In this document: piece by piece, positions 8,425 through 17,502 of the stretch
Layout: every line of letters starts with the position of its first letter
How positions within the stretch are numbered: position 1 is the first letter of the stretch
Source: Clostridia bacterium
GTDB taxonomy: Bacteria > Bacillota > Clostridia > Oscillospirales > Acutalibacteraceae
Length of the DNA: 64,000 bases
Direction of reading: 5' to 3'
NCBI GenBank assembly: GCA_017513525.1
Contig: JAFXFC010000015.1
Coordinates: 62,001 to 126,000, forward strand
Position numbers and translations under genes: made by a program
Notes under the pieces: model-generated
What the model saw: the letters and a program-made list of their open reading frames with translations, nothing else
What the model was told of the DNA's origin: nothing
Databases searched by the model: none

Positions 8425-10107
8425 TTATTTCCAAAGATATACTCTTGTTTCATAGGGTCTGAGAGTAAACCCGTTGTCGATTATTCCGCATGAATCATAG
8501 TTATTCAGTACAAGCTCTGCTTTGGAAAGATCAAATCCGTCGGGAGCCTTGAATGCTACTGCATTTTCATCGAATGAGCATACAACAAGAAGCTTCTTAT
8601 CATCAAGATGTCTTGAATAAACATAAAGCGACTTGCTGTTTTTATAGTGTTCAACATAAGATCCGTATATAGCAACATCATTTTCCTTACGGAATTTAAG
8701 AAGCTTACGGTAATAATTGAGAATTGAATTTTCATCGGCTTCTGCAGCGGCAACGTTAATTTCCTTATAATTCTCATTAAGAGTAAACCAAGGCTCAACA
8801 GTTGAGAAGCCGGCATATGCTGAATCATCCCACTGAACGGGAGTTCTTGAATTCTCACGGGAGCCTGCATTTGCAAGCTTAATAAATTTCTCACCTTTAA
8901 TACCGAATTTAGCAAAAAGCTTTTCGTTATTAAAAGTAATCATATCCTTAAATTCATCAAGAGATTTCAGCGTAACATTAGTCATACCGATTTCCTGTCC
9001 CTGATAAATAAAGGGGGTACCTCTCTGAAGGTAACACATTGTTGCAAGCATTTTTCCGCTTTCTACTCTATATTTAAGGCTGCCGTAACGGTCAATAATT
9101 CTCGGATGATCGTGATTTTCAAGATAAAGCGTGTGCCATCCTTTGCCGTTCATTGCATCATACCATTTAGAATAGCATTTTTTCATTCTTTTAAGACTGA
9201 AGGGCGTCTTGATCCAGTCTGTCATAAAACAGTCTGCCTCAAGATGGTCAAAGCTGAACATGGTTTTAAGAACCTGTCCTTCGCCTTCAGTTACAAATCT
9301 GAGTGCCTTTTCTGTAGTGATAAGGGGACCTTCACCTACTGTAAAGCAATCGTATTTTGAGAGTACATCATCATGGAATTCTTTAAGATATTCATAAAGA
9401 TGAGGACCGCAGTTATAATGCTCCATACCGCAGGCAACGGGAATGGGGAATCCGTTGGGAAGTCCTTCTTTTTTGGAAAGATATGTAATAACGTCTTCTC
9501 TGAATCCGTCAACACCCATATCAAGCCAGAACTTCAGAATATTCTTAACTTCCTCACGAACCTTGGAATTATCCATATTAAGGTCGGGCTGTCCTTTTGT
9601 GAATACATGAAGATAGTATTCATCTATTTCGGGAACATATTCCCATGCACCGCCTTCAAATGTGGAAAGCCAGTTATTAGGAGGCTTTTTGCCGTTTTTA
9701 CCCTTACCTTTACGCCATATATAATAGTCATGATAAGGATTATCCGGGCCTTTAAGGCTTTCCTTAAACCATCTGTGCTCGGTTGAGGTATGGTTTACAA
9801 CAAGGTCCATAAACACCTTCATACCGCGCTCGTGTGCACCGTCAAGAACCTTTTTGAAGGTTTCCATGTCACCGTATTCGGGATTAATATCCATGTAATC
9901 TGCAATATCATAACCATAGTCTGCATTGGGCGAGGGGTAAAGAGGTGAAAACCAGATTGCATCTACTCCGATGCTTTTTACATAGTCAAGTTTTTCATAA
10001 ATACCCTCAAGGTCACCTATACCGTCACCGTTTGAGTCCTTGAAGCTTCTTGGCCATATCTGATAAACTACCATTTCTTTGTACCAAGCTCTGTTGATTT
10101 CTGCCAT
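8425..10107 (-). CDS. GH13 alpha-glucosidase (oligo-1,6-glucosidase type)
   Basis: A 560-residue cytoplasmic GH13 enzyme. From the chosen start, DSNGDGIGD (24-32) is the calcium site, VVNHTS is at about 103-108, the nucleophile is Asp205 in GFREDV, the acid/base is Glu259 in VGEGP, and Asp333 in ENHDHPR stabilises the transition state. This pattern fits oligo-1,6-glucosidase or trehalose-6-phosphate hydrolase, which release glucose from short alpha-glucosides. ATG 10107 follows GGAGG by eight bases and replaces an upstream in-frame start at 10125 that overlaps the HAD gene. Exact substrate is uncertain. Confidence 0.9.
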   Translation of the reverse strand: MAEINRAWYKEMVVYQIWPRSFKDSNGDGIGDLEGIYEKLDYVKSIGVDAIWFSPLYPSPNADYGYDIADYMDINPEYGDMETFKKVLDGAHERGMKVFMDLVVNHTSTEHRWFKESLKGPDNPYHDYYIWRKGKGKNGKKPPNNWLSTFEGGAWEYVPEIDEYYLHVFTKGQPDLNMDNSKVREEVKNILKFWLDMGVDGFREDVITYLSKKEGLPNGFPIPVACGMEHYNCGPHLYEYLKEFHDDVLSKYDCFTVGEGPLITTEKALRFVTEGEGQVLKTMFSFDHLEADCFMTDWIKTPFSLKRMKKCYSKWYDAMNGKGWHTLYLENHDHPRIIDRYGSLKYRVESGKMLATMCYLQRGTPFIYQGQEIGMTNVTLKSLDEFKDMITFNNEKLFAKFGIKGEKFIKLANAGSRENSRTPVQWDDSAYAGFSTVEPWFTLNENYKEINVAAAEADENSILNYYRKLLKFRKENDVAIYGSYVEHYKNSKSLYVYSRHLDDKKLLVVCSFDENAVAFKAPDGFDLSKAELVLNNYDSCGIIDNGFTLRPYETRVYLWK

Positions 10108-10121
10108 GTCATTTCCTCCAA

Positions 10122-10916
10122 TCAAATTAATGCTTTTCCAAGTTCTCCGATATTATTAAAAGCCACAGTTGCTTTTATATCCGATTTTTCATAAAGTTCG
10201 GGAGTTGTAACGCCCGTGAAAACTAACACTGCTTTCAGACCGTTTTTCGTTCCTATTGCAATATCGGTTTCAAGCCTGTCACCGACAAAGGCAATTTCTT
10301 CTCTTTTACAGCCTATTTTATTTGTCACATAATCAACCGTAAACGAATTGGGTTTTCCCATTATAAGATCGGGCGTTCTGCCCGTTGAGCGCTCAAACAG
10401 CGCTATCATTGAGCCCGTATCGGGCATAAAGCCGTTTGCAAGAGGACAGTTATTATCGGGATGCGTTGCAATATATTCTTTGCCTGCGGCAAGAAAATTC
10501 GCAGCCTTATTTATTTTTTCATATGTAAGCGTGGTATCAAATCCGAGAACTACGATATCGGGATCTTCGTCGGTCAGCTGAATACCTGCTTTTATGAAAT
10601 CGCCCGTGAGATTTTCGTTACCCAATAAATACACTTTTTTTTCGGGACGGTTTCTCTTAAGAAAATCTATTGTCACGTGAGAAGAAATGATAACACTTCC
10701 CTCTTTCGCATCATAACCGTATTTTCTGAGCTTTGTGAGACACTCTTCTTCGTTATGAGAAGAATTGTTTGTAAAAAAGAAAAATCTTTTTCCGCTTTTT
10801 TCCACACATTCAGAAAATTCTTTTGCACCCGGAAGAAGTGAATCTCCGAGATAAAATGTTCCGTCCATATCGACAATAAAACATTTTATATCCTGCAACA
10901 CATCAATACAACTCAT
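10122..10916 (-). CDS. HAD-IIA family sugar phosphatase (NagD-like)
   Basis: A 264-residue HAD hydrolase with the catalytic DMDGT (Asp16 and Asp18), FFTNNSS (motif II), a conserved lysine in MGKPNS and the GDRLETDI motif IV. Subclass IIA members such as NagD, AraL and 4-nitrophenylphosphatase-like proteins dephosphorylate sugar or nucleoside phosphates and act in the cytoplasm, sometimes in metabolite repair. It sits just upstream of the GH13 gene on the same strand, so it may dispose of excess phosphosugars; this is an inference. Confidence 0.88.
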   Translation of the reverse strand: MSCIDVLQDIKCFIVDMDGTFYLGDSLLPGAKEFSECVEKSGKRFFFFTNNSSHNEEECLTKLRKYGYDAKEGSVIISSHVTIDFLKRNRPEKKVYLLGNENLTGDFIKAGIQLTDEDPDIVVLGFDTTLTYEKINKAANFLAAGKEYIATHPDNNCPLANGFMPDTGSMIALFERSTGRTPDLIMGKPNSFTVDYVTNKIGCKREEIAFVGDRLETDIAIGTKNGLKAVLVFTGVTTPELYEKSDIKATVAFNNIGELGKALI

Positions 10917-11022
10917 TCATTTCACCCAAATTTTACAAATTCATATTTATGATAGAATAAATTCCTAAAAAAAGCAATACTTAAATTAATTAACAATAAA
11001 ACATTTAATTTTGAATTTTTAC

Positions 11023-11051
11023 TTGATTTTCAATATACTTTGTGATAAGAT
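11023..11051 (+). promoter_or_regulatory. Promoter of the T-box-pheST operon
   Basis: TTGATT (11023-11028) and TAAGAT (11046-11051) are separated by 17 bases, directly upstream of the T-box leader. The region from 10917 to here holds no gene and is very AT-rich. Confidence 0.7.
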
Positions 11052-11057
11052 ATCCGA

Positions 11058-11313
11058 GATTAAACGCAATGAACAAGAGAGTAGGTCTTGTTTTTCGGTT
11101 ACAGAGAGAAGCTGTCTGAGGCTGTAAGCAGCTTTACCGCAAAAAGACTGAAGTTCACTTGGGAGCGGTGCACTGAAATCGTCAAGAGAGTAGGCAGCAA
11201 CGGAATTATCCCCGTTACAGGATAGAAGAGTGTTTACCTTTAGGGGTAAAAATCAGGGTGGTACCGCGAAGACTCGTCCTTCGTCCCTATTTTGGGACGG
11301 AGGCTATTTTTTT
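11058..11313 (+). promoter_or_regulatory. T-box leader, Phe-specific
   Basis: The leader carries the conserved T-box sequence AGGGTGGTACCGCG (11255-11268) that pairs with the acceptor end of uncharged tRNA. It is followed by a terminator hairpin (CGTCCC, 11282-11287, with GGGACG, 11294-11299) and a T run. Stem I contains GAAGTTCACTTG; the TTC at 11154-11156 followed by A is the probable specifier codon, matching Phe and the downstream pheST genes. Uncharged tRNA-Phe should favour the antiterminator and transcription of the synthetase. Confidence 0.95.
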
Positions 11314-11329
11314 TGAAAGGAAGATCACA

Positions 11330-12349
11330 ATGAAAGATCAGCTTGAAGCAATCAGAAGCCAGGCGCTCGAAGCTCTTTCTGTTGTTGAAGATTTAAGTGC
11401 ACTTGATGCACTCAGAGTCAGATACCTCGGCAAAAAGGGCGAGCTCACGGCTATTCTCAAGCAAATGGGCAAGCTCACTCCCGAAGAAAGACCTGTCATC
11501 GGTCAGCTTGCAAATGAAGTAAGAACAGCAATTGAAAATGTTATTGAAGAAACAGAAGCAAAGCTTAAATCAGAAGCTAAAAAACAGCAGCTCTTAAACG
11601 AAACTCTCGATGTTACTATGCCCGGCACAAAAAATACTGTCGGACACAGACATCCTCTTTCCATAGTTCTTGATGAGGTTAAAGAAATATTCATCGGAAT
11701 GGGCTTTAAGATTGCAACAGGTCCCGAAGTAGAATGGGATTACTATAACTTTGAAGCTCTCAACATTCCCGAAGGACATCCCGCAAGAGATACACAGGAT
11801 ACTTTCTATATCACAGAAAAGATGCTTCTGAGAACTCAGACTTCACCGTGTCAGATAAGATATATGGAAAACAACAAGCCGCCCATCAGAATGATAGCCC
11901 CCGGCAGAGTTTTCCGTTCCGACCCAGTTGATGCTACACACTCCCCCGTTTTCCACCAGATAGAAGGTCTTGTTGTTGATAAGAATATCACTATGGCAGA
12001 CCTTAAGGGTAATCTTCTTACCCTTGCAAAGAAGCTTTACGGTGAAGATACTGCAATAAGACTTCGTCCTCACCACTTCCCCTTTACTGAGCCCTCCTGT
12101 GAAATCGACGTTTCATGCTTCCGCTGCGGCGGCAAGGGCTGTCCCATGTGTAAGGGTGAAGGCTGGATAGAAATTCTCGGTGCAGGTATGGTTCATCCCA
12201 AGGTTCTCGAAAGAGGCGGCATAGATCCCGAAGAATACAGCGGCTTTGCTTTCGGTCTCGGTGTTGAAAGACTTGCCATGTTCCGTTTCTCGGTTGATGA
12301 TATGCGTCTTTATTTCGACAACGACGTAAGATTCTTAGAACAGTTTTAA
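11330..12349 (+). CDS. pheS: Phenylalanyl-tRNA synthetase alpha subunit
   Basis: A protein of 339 residues forming the catalytic subunit of the (alpha-beta)2 PheRS, which charges tRNA-Phe. An N-terminal coiled coil is followed by the class II core with [28 protein letters not shown] (motif 2) and [13 protein letters not shown] (motif 3). ATG 11330 follows GAAAGGAAG and lies just after the T-box terminator. Four cysteines in [12 protein letters not shown] (near residue 260) resemble a small metal site seen in some bacterial PheS proteins. pheT follows after 14 bases. Confidence 0.97.
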   Translation: MKDQLEAIRSQALEALSVVEDLSALDALRVRYLGKKGELTAILKQMGKLTPEERPVIGQLANEVRTAIENVIEETEAKLKSEAKKQQLLNETLDVTMPGTKNTVGHRHPLSIVLDEVKEIFIGMGFKIATGPEVEWDYYNFEALNIPEGHPARDTQDTFYITEKMLLRTQTSPCQIRYMENNKPPIRMIAPGRVFRSDPVDATHSPVFHQIEGLVVDKNITMADLKGNLLTLAKKLYGEDTAIRLRPHHFPFTEPSCEIDVSCFRCGGKGCPMCKGEGWIEILGAGMVHPKVLERGGIDPEEYSGFAFGLGVERLAMFRFSVDDMRLYFDNDVRFLEQF

Positions 12350-12363
12350 GGAGGTGCAGGATT

Positions 12364-14748
12364 TTGAATTTATCAAGAAGATGGATGCTCGACTATGTTG
12401 ATGCAACAGATATAAGCGACAAGGAATTTGCCGATGCGATGACTCTTTCCGGATCAAAGGTAGAGTGTTACGAAAAGGAAGGCCACGGTCTTTCCAATAT
12501 CGTTGTAGGTAAAATTCTCTCTCTCGAAAAGCACCCCGACTCTGACCATATGTGGATTTGTATGGTAGACACAGGTGAAGAAGAACCCGTTCAGATAGTT
12601 ACAGGCGCTCAGAACCTTACAGTCGGTGACTTTGTTCCTGCTGCCCTTGACAACTCTGTTGTTGCAGGTGACAAAAAAATCAAGAAAGGTAAACTCAGAG
12701 GAGTTCTCAGCTGCGGTATGCTTTGCTCAGTTGCAGAACTCGGCCTTACACTTCACGATTTCCCCTATGCAATAGAAGACGGTATTTTTGTACTCGGTGA
12801 TGACTGCAAGAAAGTTCCCGGTATAGATATAAAGGAAGCTATCGGACTTAACGATACAGTAACAGAATTTGAGATAACTCCCAACCGTCCCGACTGTCTT
12901 TCAGTTACTGGTCTTGCAAGAGAAGCCGCCGTTACCTTCGGCAGAAAGCTCACTCTCCCCACAAATGAATACAAGACCTGCGGCGGTGATGTAAAAGAGC
13001 TTCTTCATTCCGTTTCAATTGAAGCTCCCGATAAGTGCTACAGATATGCAGGCGCTGTTGTTAAGAATGTAAGAATAAAGACATCTCCCCTTTGGCTCAG
13101 AGAACGCCTTCGTGCTTCAGGTGTAAGACCTATTAACAATATCGTTGACATTACAAACTATGTAATGCTCGAATACGGTCAGCCCATGCACGCATTCGAT
13201 TTAAGATATTTAGACGGCGGCAAGGTTATTGTAAGAAACGCAAAAGACGGCGAAAAGATTACAACTCTTGATGCTCAGGAAAGAACTCTTACTCCCGATA
13301 TGCTTGTTATTGCTGACGAAAATAAACCCGTTGCTGTAGCTGGTGTTATGGGCGGCGAATTCTCAGGCATTATGGATGATACAAACACAATTGTTTTTGA
13401 ATCCGCTTGCTTTAACGGACCTTCCGTCAGAATTACCGCAAAGAAGCTCGGCATGAGAACAGAAGCTTCTGCAAGATTTGAAAAGGGACTTGATCCCAAC
13501 GGCTGTCTTACCTCTCTTCAGAGAGCACTTCAGCTTGTAGAAATGCTTGATGCCGGTGATATAGTCAGCGGTATTATTGACGAATATCCCGCACCCAAGG
13601 CTCAGACAGTGCTTGACTTCTGCCCCGATTGGATAAATGAATTTATAGGCATAAATGTAAGCGCAGACGAACAGCAGAAAATACTTGAAGCACTTGAATT
13701 CGAAGTAAAAGACGGAAAAGTTTATGTTCCCTCATTCAGAATGGATGTTGAACACAAAGCAGACCTTTCCGAGGAAATTGCAAGATTCTACGGTTTCGAT
13801 AAAATCGCAACCCACTTCCTTACAGGTGAAGCAGACGGCGGCTTCAGCGATGAACAGAAGTTTGAAAATCTCATGGTCAATACCGTGCTTTCTCTCGGTT
13901 TCACAGAAATATGCACTTATTCATTCATGAGCCCCAAGGCATATGATAAAATATGTCTTCCTGCAAACTCACCTCTCAGAAACAGTGTTGTTATAACAAA
14001 TCCCCTTGGTGAAGACACAAGCATCATGAGAACAACATCCCTTGCTTCCATGATGGATATAATTTCAAAGAACTACAACAACAGAAATCTTTCGGCTTCT
14101 CTTTTTGAAAATGCAACTGTTTATACTCCGAACGGTGAAGACACACTTCCCACGGAAACTATAATGCTCACTCTCGGCATGTACGGCGGCTGTGATTATT
14201 TCACTCTTAAAGGTAAAGTAGAAAAGATACTCGAAACAGCAGGTGTTTCAGATTATGATGTTGAGCCTGTCCGGGATGATGCATCTTATCATCCCGGAAG
14301 AACAGCTGAAATCCTTGTTGACGGCAAGCGCCTTGCAATTCTCGGCGAAATCCACCCCGATGTACTTGAAAATTACTCTGTAGGCACCAAGGTTTATGTA
14401 GCACAGATAAATCTTAATATGCTTTATGAAATCAAAAACACATTAAGACTTTATAAGCAGCTTCCCAAATATCCTGCTCTCACACGTGACCTTGCTTTCG
14501 TATGTGACCGAGATATGCCTGTTCTGAAGCTCGAAAAGCTTATGAAGAATGCGGCAGGTAAAAACCTTGAACACATTGAGCTGTTTGACGTTTATCAGGG
14601 CGGCAATATCGCAGCAGATAAAAAGAGCGTTGCTTTCAGTTTAAGACTCAGAGCAGCAGACAGAACTCTTACAGACGAAGAAGCAGACTCCGCAGTTAAA
14701 AAGATACTCAAAGCACTTGCAGAAGTCGGAGCTGTTCTCAGAAGCTAA
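12364..14748 (+). CDS. pheT: Phenylalanyl-tRNA synthetase beta subunit
   Basis: The 794-residue protein has the usual length and modules: an N-terminal tRNA-binding EMAP-like domain (about 40-155), the B3/B4 editing region, the B5 domain (around 400-475), a catalytic-like core and a C-terminal ferredoxin-fold anticodon-binding domain (about 700-794, beginning YKQLPKYPALTRDLAFV). The start is TTG at 12364, seven bases after AAGGAGGTG. It is co-transcribed with pheS under T-box control and ends at a strong terminator. Confidence 0.97.
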   Translation: MNLSRRWMLDYVDATDISDKEFADAMTLSGSKVECYEKEGHGLSNIVVGKILSLEKHPDSDHMWICMVDTGEEEPVQIVTGAQNLTVGDFVPAALDNSVVAGDKKIKKGKLRGVLSCGMLCSVAELGLTLHDFPYAIEDGIFVLGDDCKKVPGIDIKEAIGLNDTVTEFEITPNRPDCLSVTGLAREAAVTFGRKLTLPTNEYKTCGGDVKELLHSVSIEAPDKCYRYAGAVVKNVRIKTSPLWLRERLRASGVRPINNIVDITNYVMLEYGQPMHAFDLRYLDGGKVIVRNAKDGEKITTLDAQERTLTPDMLVIADENKPVAVAGVMGGEFSGIMDDTNTIVFESACFNGPSVRITAKKLGMRTEASARFEKGLDPNGCLTSLQRALQLVEMLDAGDIVSGIIDEYPAPKAQTVLDFCPDWINEFIGINVSADEQQKILEALEFEVKDGKVYVPSFRMDVEHKADLSEEIARFYGFDKIATHFLTGEADGGFSDEQKFENLMVNTVLSLGFTEICTYSFMSPKAYDKICLPANSPLRNSVVITNPLGEDTSIMRTTSLASMMDIISKNYNNRNLSASLFENATVYTPNGEDTLPTETIMLTLGMYGGCDYFTLKGKVEKILETAGVSDYDVEPVRDDASYHPGRTAEILVDGKRLAILGEIHPDVLENYSVGTKVYVAQINLNMLYEIKNTLRLYKQLPKYPALTRDLAFVCDRDMPVLKLEKLMKNAAGKNLEHIELFDVYQGGNIAADKKSVAFSLRLRAADRTLTDEEADSAVKKILKALAEVGAVLRS

Positions 14749-14757
14749 ATAAATGTT

Positions 14758-14800
14758 ATTCAGCGAAAATCAACTTCGGCGGATTTTCGCTGAATTTTTG
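14758..14800 (+). terminator. Terminator of pheST
   Basis: ATTCAGCGAAAATC and GATTTTCGCTGAAT form a 14-base-pair stem around a short loop, followed by TTTTTG. It lies ten bases after the pheT stop. Confidence 0.9.
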
Positions 14801-14819
14801 ATTTAATTTTATTTTCCTC

Positions 14820-14848
14820 TTGTATTTTTTAGATTTATTGTATATAAT
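14820..14848 (+). promoter_or_regulatory. Sigma-A promoter for ireB
   Basis: TTGTAT (14820-14825), 17 bases, then TATAAT (14843-14848), ending 42 bases before the ireB ATG. Confidence 0.8.
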
Positions 14849-14890
14849 GAGATAATAGATGTGGTATTATAACTAATCGGAGGTGTTCTT

Positions 14891-15145
14891 ATGAGCGGCA
14901 ACACAAAACCCATTACCATAGGAAAGAATAATGAAAACGATATCAAACAGGTTATCACGGCAGTTTATGACGCTCTGAATGAAAAAGGCTATGATCCTAT
15001 AAGTCAGATAGTCGGCTATCTCCTTACGGAAGATCCCACATACATTACAACTCATAACAATGCCCGTAATCTTATAAGACACATAGATCGCTTTGAGCTT
15101 CTTCAGATACTGCTCAGAGATTATATTGATGCGGACAATTCCTGA
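14891..15145 (+). CDS. ireB: IreB-family regulatory phosphoprotein (UPF0297)
   Basis: An 84-residue cytoplasmic protein matching the UPF0297/IreB family along its whole length, with KQVITAVYDALNEKGYDPISQIVGYLLTEDP-type sequence and a HNNARNLIRHIDR segment. In Enterococcus faecalis IreB is phosphorylated on N-terminal threonines by the PASTA kinase IreK and limits cephalosporin resistance. Here Thr5 and Thr9 in NTKPITIGK are the corresponding candidates. ATG 14891 follows a CGGAGGTG ribosome binding site. A small conserved gene follows after 26 bases on the same transcript. Confidence 0.93.
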   Translation: MSGNTKPITIGKNNENDIKQVITAVYDALNEKGYDPISQIVGYLLTEDPTYITTHNNARNLIRHIDRFELLQILLRDYIDADNS

Positions 15146-15171
15146 TACGGGATATAAGAAAGGAATACAAA

Positions 15172-15462
15172 ATGGCAAAAAAAGAATTTCTCACATATAA
15201 AGGATATCCTCTTGTAAGAAGCGGAAAAACAATTTACTACGGCAACAGCTACGATCCGTTCATAATTATGATACAGGTAGCTACTACCCGTCAGCAGGGT
15301 GATGTTGAGATAGCAGACAAGGTTCTTGTTCAGCTTCTTAATACAGATCCCGATATCCGTCCCAGAGAGAGAATAGTAAAGAAGAGCGAAAAGAAAGGTC
15401 TTTATGCTGCTATGGATATCGCAGCAATATGGCTTGAAAGAGCAAATAATCCCAAGACATAA
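15172..15462 (+). CDS. Small conserved protein next to ireB
   Basis: A 96-residue soluble, basic protein with no membrane segment and no domain I can name with certainty. Its middle (IADKVLVQLLNTDP) and start (YKGYPLVRSGKTIYYGN) look well structured and conserved in style. It starts 26 bases after ireB behind AAGAAAGG and ends at a terminator, so it is probably co-expressed with ireB. A link to the same cell-envelope kinase pathway is a guess from position only. Confidence 0.7.
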   Translation: MAKKEFLTYKGYPLVRSGKTIYYGNSYDPFIIMIQVATTRQQGDVEIADKVLVQLLNTDPDIRPRERIVKKSEKKGLYAAMDIAAIWLERANNPKT

Positions 15463-15486
15463 ATAACATAAAACCGAGCATGAACG

Positions 15487-15513
15487 GAGCTTCTGTCTGA
15501 AGCTCCTTTTTTT
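15487..15513 (+). terminator. Terminator after the ireB operon
   Basis: GAGCTTC and GAAGCTC form a stem around TGTCT, followed by TTTTTTTCTTTTT, shortly after the stop at 15462. Confidence 0.85.
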
Positions 15514-15528
15514 CTTTTTATTTATTAA

Positions 15529-15557
15529 TTGACATAAATAAACTACAATGTTAAAAT
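15529..15557 (+). promoter_or_regulatory. Promoter of the mannonate/KDG operon
   Basis: TTGACA (15529-15534) and TAAAAT (15552-15557) are separated by exactly 17 bases. Transcription should begin near 15564, which excludes the upstream ATG at 15548 as the translation start of the first gene. Confidence 0.8.
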
Positions 15558-15592
15558 ATAATTTGGTATATTACGGAAAAGCGGTGATAAGA

Positions 15593-16384
15593 GTGAGAGA
15601 TATCGGCATTAATATTTCATCAGATGTTGTTTACGGTGCAGAAAGCTTTATTGACTGTGTAGCTGATACAGGCTTCAACAGTATTTTTACCTGCGGCAAT
15701 GACGATAAGTTTATTTCCTTTGTAAGCCGTAAATGTTCCGAAAAAGGGCTTCGGTATGAAACACTTCACGCACCCTTCAAAATGATAAACGGTCTTTGGT
15801 ATGAAGAAAGCGGTAAAGAAGTTGTAAGTATTCTTAAGCATTCCGTGGAACTGGCAGAAGATAACGGAATAGGTATAGTTATCGTGCATTTAAGCTCCGG
15901 TGAAAACTGTCCTCCCGTTACCGATGCGGGGCTTCGCTTTTTTGATGAACTGGTGAATTTCGCGCAAAATAAAAATATCACTCTTGCAGTTGAAAACCAA
16001 AGAAAACTCGGCAATATTTCAACAATACTTGAACTGTACAAAAAAGACAGTAATGTGGCATTTTGCTGGGATGTGGGACACGAAAAGTGTTTTGCACACG
16101 GAAGAGAATATATGCCCCTTTTCGGTGACAGATGTATAACAACTCACATTCATGACAATTTTCAGCGTTATAATATTGACGAGCATCTTATCCCCTTTGA
16201 CGGAATTATTGACTACAGAAGAACTGCTGAGCTTCTGAATCTTTATAAGTACAGCGGAACACTTATGTTGGAGCTTGATCTGCCCAAAGCAGATTCGGAT
16301 AAATATAAGGATTTGACCCTTACTCAGTTTGTGCAAAAAGCATACGTAGCGATAAACCGTTTGCGTATAATTTCAGAATATTAA
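15593..16384 (+). CDS. Sugar phosphate isomerase/epimerase-like TIM-barrel protein
   Basis: A protein of about 263 residues of the xylose-isomerase-like TIM-barrel superfamily (AP endonuclease 2 family). Metal-site motifs visible are the LHAPF segment, a Glu in LAVENQRK, the Asp-His pair in WDVGHEKC and the His pair in THIHDN, then a Glu in LMLELDL. The start is chosen as GTG 15593 (RDIGINIS), seven bases after GGTGA, because the promoter lies inside the longer frame from 15548. It heads the uronate operon and may interconvert a keto-sugar feeding uxuB/uxuA; specificity is unknown. A paralogue lies at 34629-35465. Confidence 0.75.
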   Translation: MRDIGINISSDVVYGAESFIDCVADTGFNSIFTCGNDDKFISFVSRKCSEKGLRYETLHAPFKMINGLWYEESGKEVVSILKHSVELAEDNGIGIVIVHLSSGENCPPVTDAGLRFFDELVNFAQNKNITLAVENQRKLGNISTILELYKKDSNVAFCWDVGHEKCFAHGREYMPLFGDRCITTHIHDNFQRYNIDEHLIPFDGIIDYRRTAELLNLYKYSGTLMLELDLPKADSDKYKDLTLTQFVQKAYVAINRLRIISEY

Positions 16385-16395
16385 GAGGTATTTGT

Positions 16396-17490
16396 ATGAT
16401 CGAACTTCGAAAAAAAGAAAACTGTGCATTTGATATGATAGCCCTCGGCGAAGTAATGCTGCGTCTTGATCCTGGCGACACAAGAATTCGCACCACCCGT
16501 TCTTTCAGAGCATGGGAAGGCGGCGGAGAATACAATGTAGCAAGAGGGCTTCGCCGTTGCTTCGGCTTCAAAACCGCAGTTGTTACTGCCTTTGCCGATA
16601 ACGATGTCGGCAGACTCATTGAAGATTTTATTCTTCAGGGCGGTGTTGATACTTCTTTTATAAAGTGGGTTCCCTATGACGGAATCGGAAGAACTGTCAG
16701 AAACGGACTTAATTTTACAGAAAGAGGCTACGGCATCAGAGGCGCAAACGGTGTTTCCGACAGAGGAAATACCGCAGTTTCTCAGTTAAAGCCCGGCGAC
16801 ATTGACTGGGAATACATTTTCGGAACACTCGGTGTTCGCTGGCTTCACACAGGCGGTATTTTTGCCGCTTTATCAGAAAGCACCGCAGAAGTAGTTATAG
16901 AAGCTGTTAAAACAGCAAAAAAATACGGCACAATAGTTTCCTATGACCTTAACTACCGCCCGTCTCTCTGGAAAACAATCGGCGGCAAGGAAAAAGCACA
17001 GGAAGTCAATAAGGCAATTGCTCCCTATGTAGATGTTATGATAGGTAACGAAGAGGATTTTACTGCCTGTCTCGGATTTGAAATTGAAGGCAACGACGAA
17101 AATCTCAAGGAGCTCAATATCGACGGCTACAAAAAAATGCTCGGTGAGGTTACTAAGGTATATCCCAATTTCAAGGTAATTGCAACAACACTCAGAACAG
17201 TCCGTTCAGCATCCGTAAATGATTGGAGTGCTATGGTATTTGCCGGCGGCGAGGTTTATAAAGGAATGGAATTACCTGCACTCGAAATTTATGACAGAGT
17301 CGGCGGCGGTGACTCTTTTGCTTCGGGACTTATTTACGGTCTTATGACATATGATGATGCCAAGGTTGCAGTAAATTACGGTATTGCACACGGAGCACTT
17401 GCAATGACAACACCCGGTGACACTTCAACGGCAGTTCTTAAAGAAGTTGAAAATATAGTTAAAGGCGGCAGCGCCAGAGTTAACAGATAA
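16396..17490 (+). CDS. kdgK: 2-Keto-3-deoxygluconate kinase (PfkB family)
   Basis: A 364-residue cytoplasmic ribokinase-family enzyme expected to phosphorylate 2-keto-3-deoxygluconate to KDPG with ATP. The N terminus has the substrate region GGGEYNVARGL (about 41-51), and the C-terminal signature GGGDSFASG starts at residue 303, giving the catalytic base Asp306. The assignment to KDG rather than another sugar follows from the uxuA-uxuB-eda context. It starts 12 bases after the isomerase gene behind AAGAGG and is followed by uxuA. Confidence 0.88.
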   Translation: MIELRKKENCAFDMIALGEVMLRLDPGDTRIRTTRSFRAWEGGGEYNVARGLRRCFGFKTAVVTAFADNDVGRLIEDFILQGGVDTSFIKWVPYDGIGRTVRNGLNFTERGYGIRGANGVSDRGNTAVSQLKPGDIDWEYIFGTLGVRWLHTGGIFAALSESTAEVVIEAVKTAKKYGTIVSYDLNYRPSLWKTIGGKEKAQEVNKAIAPYVDVMIGNEEDFTACLGFEIEGNDENLKELNIDGYKKMLGEVTKVYPNFKVIATTLRTVRSASVNDWSAMVFAGGEVYKGMELPALEIYDRVGGGDSFASGLIYGLMTYDDAKVAVNYGIAHGALAMTTPGDTSTAVLKEVENIVKGGSARVNR

Positions 17491-17502
17491 GGAGAAACGC
17501 AA

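Noticed and set aside
15548..15592. Longer N terminus for the first uronate operon gene
   Set aside because: The promoter -10 box lies at 15552-15557, so this segment is not in the mRNA; GTG 15593 has a ribosome binding site.
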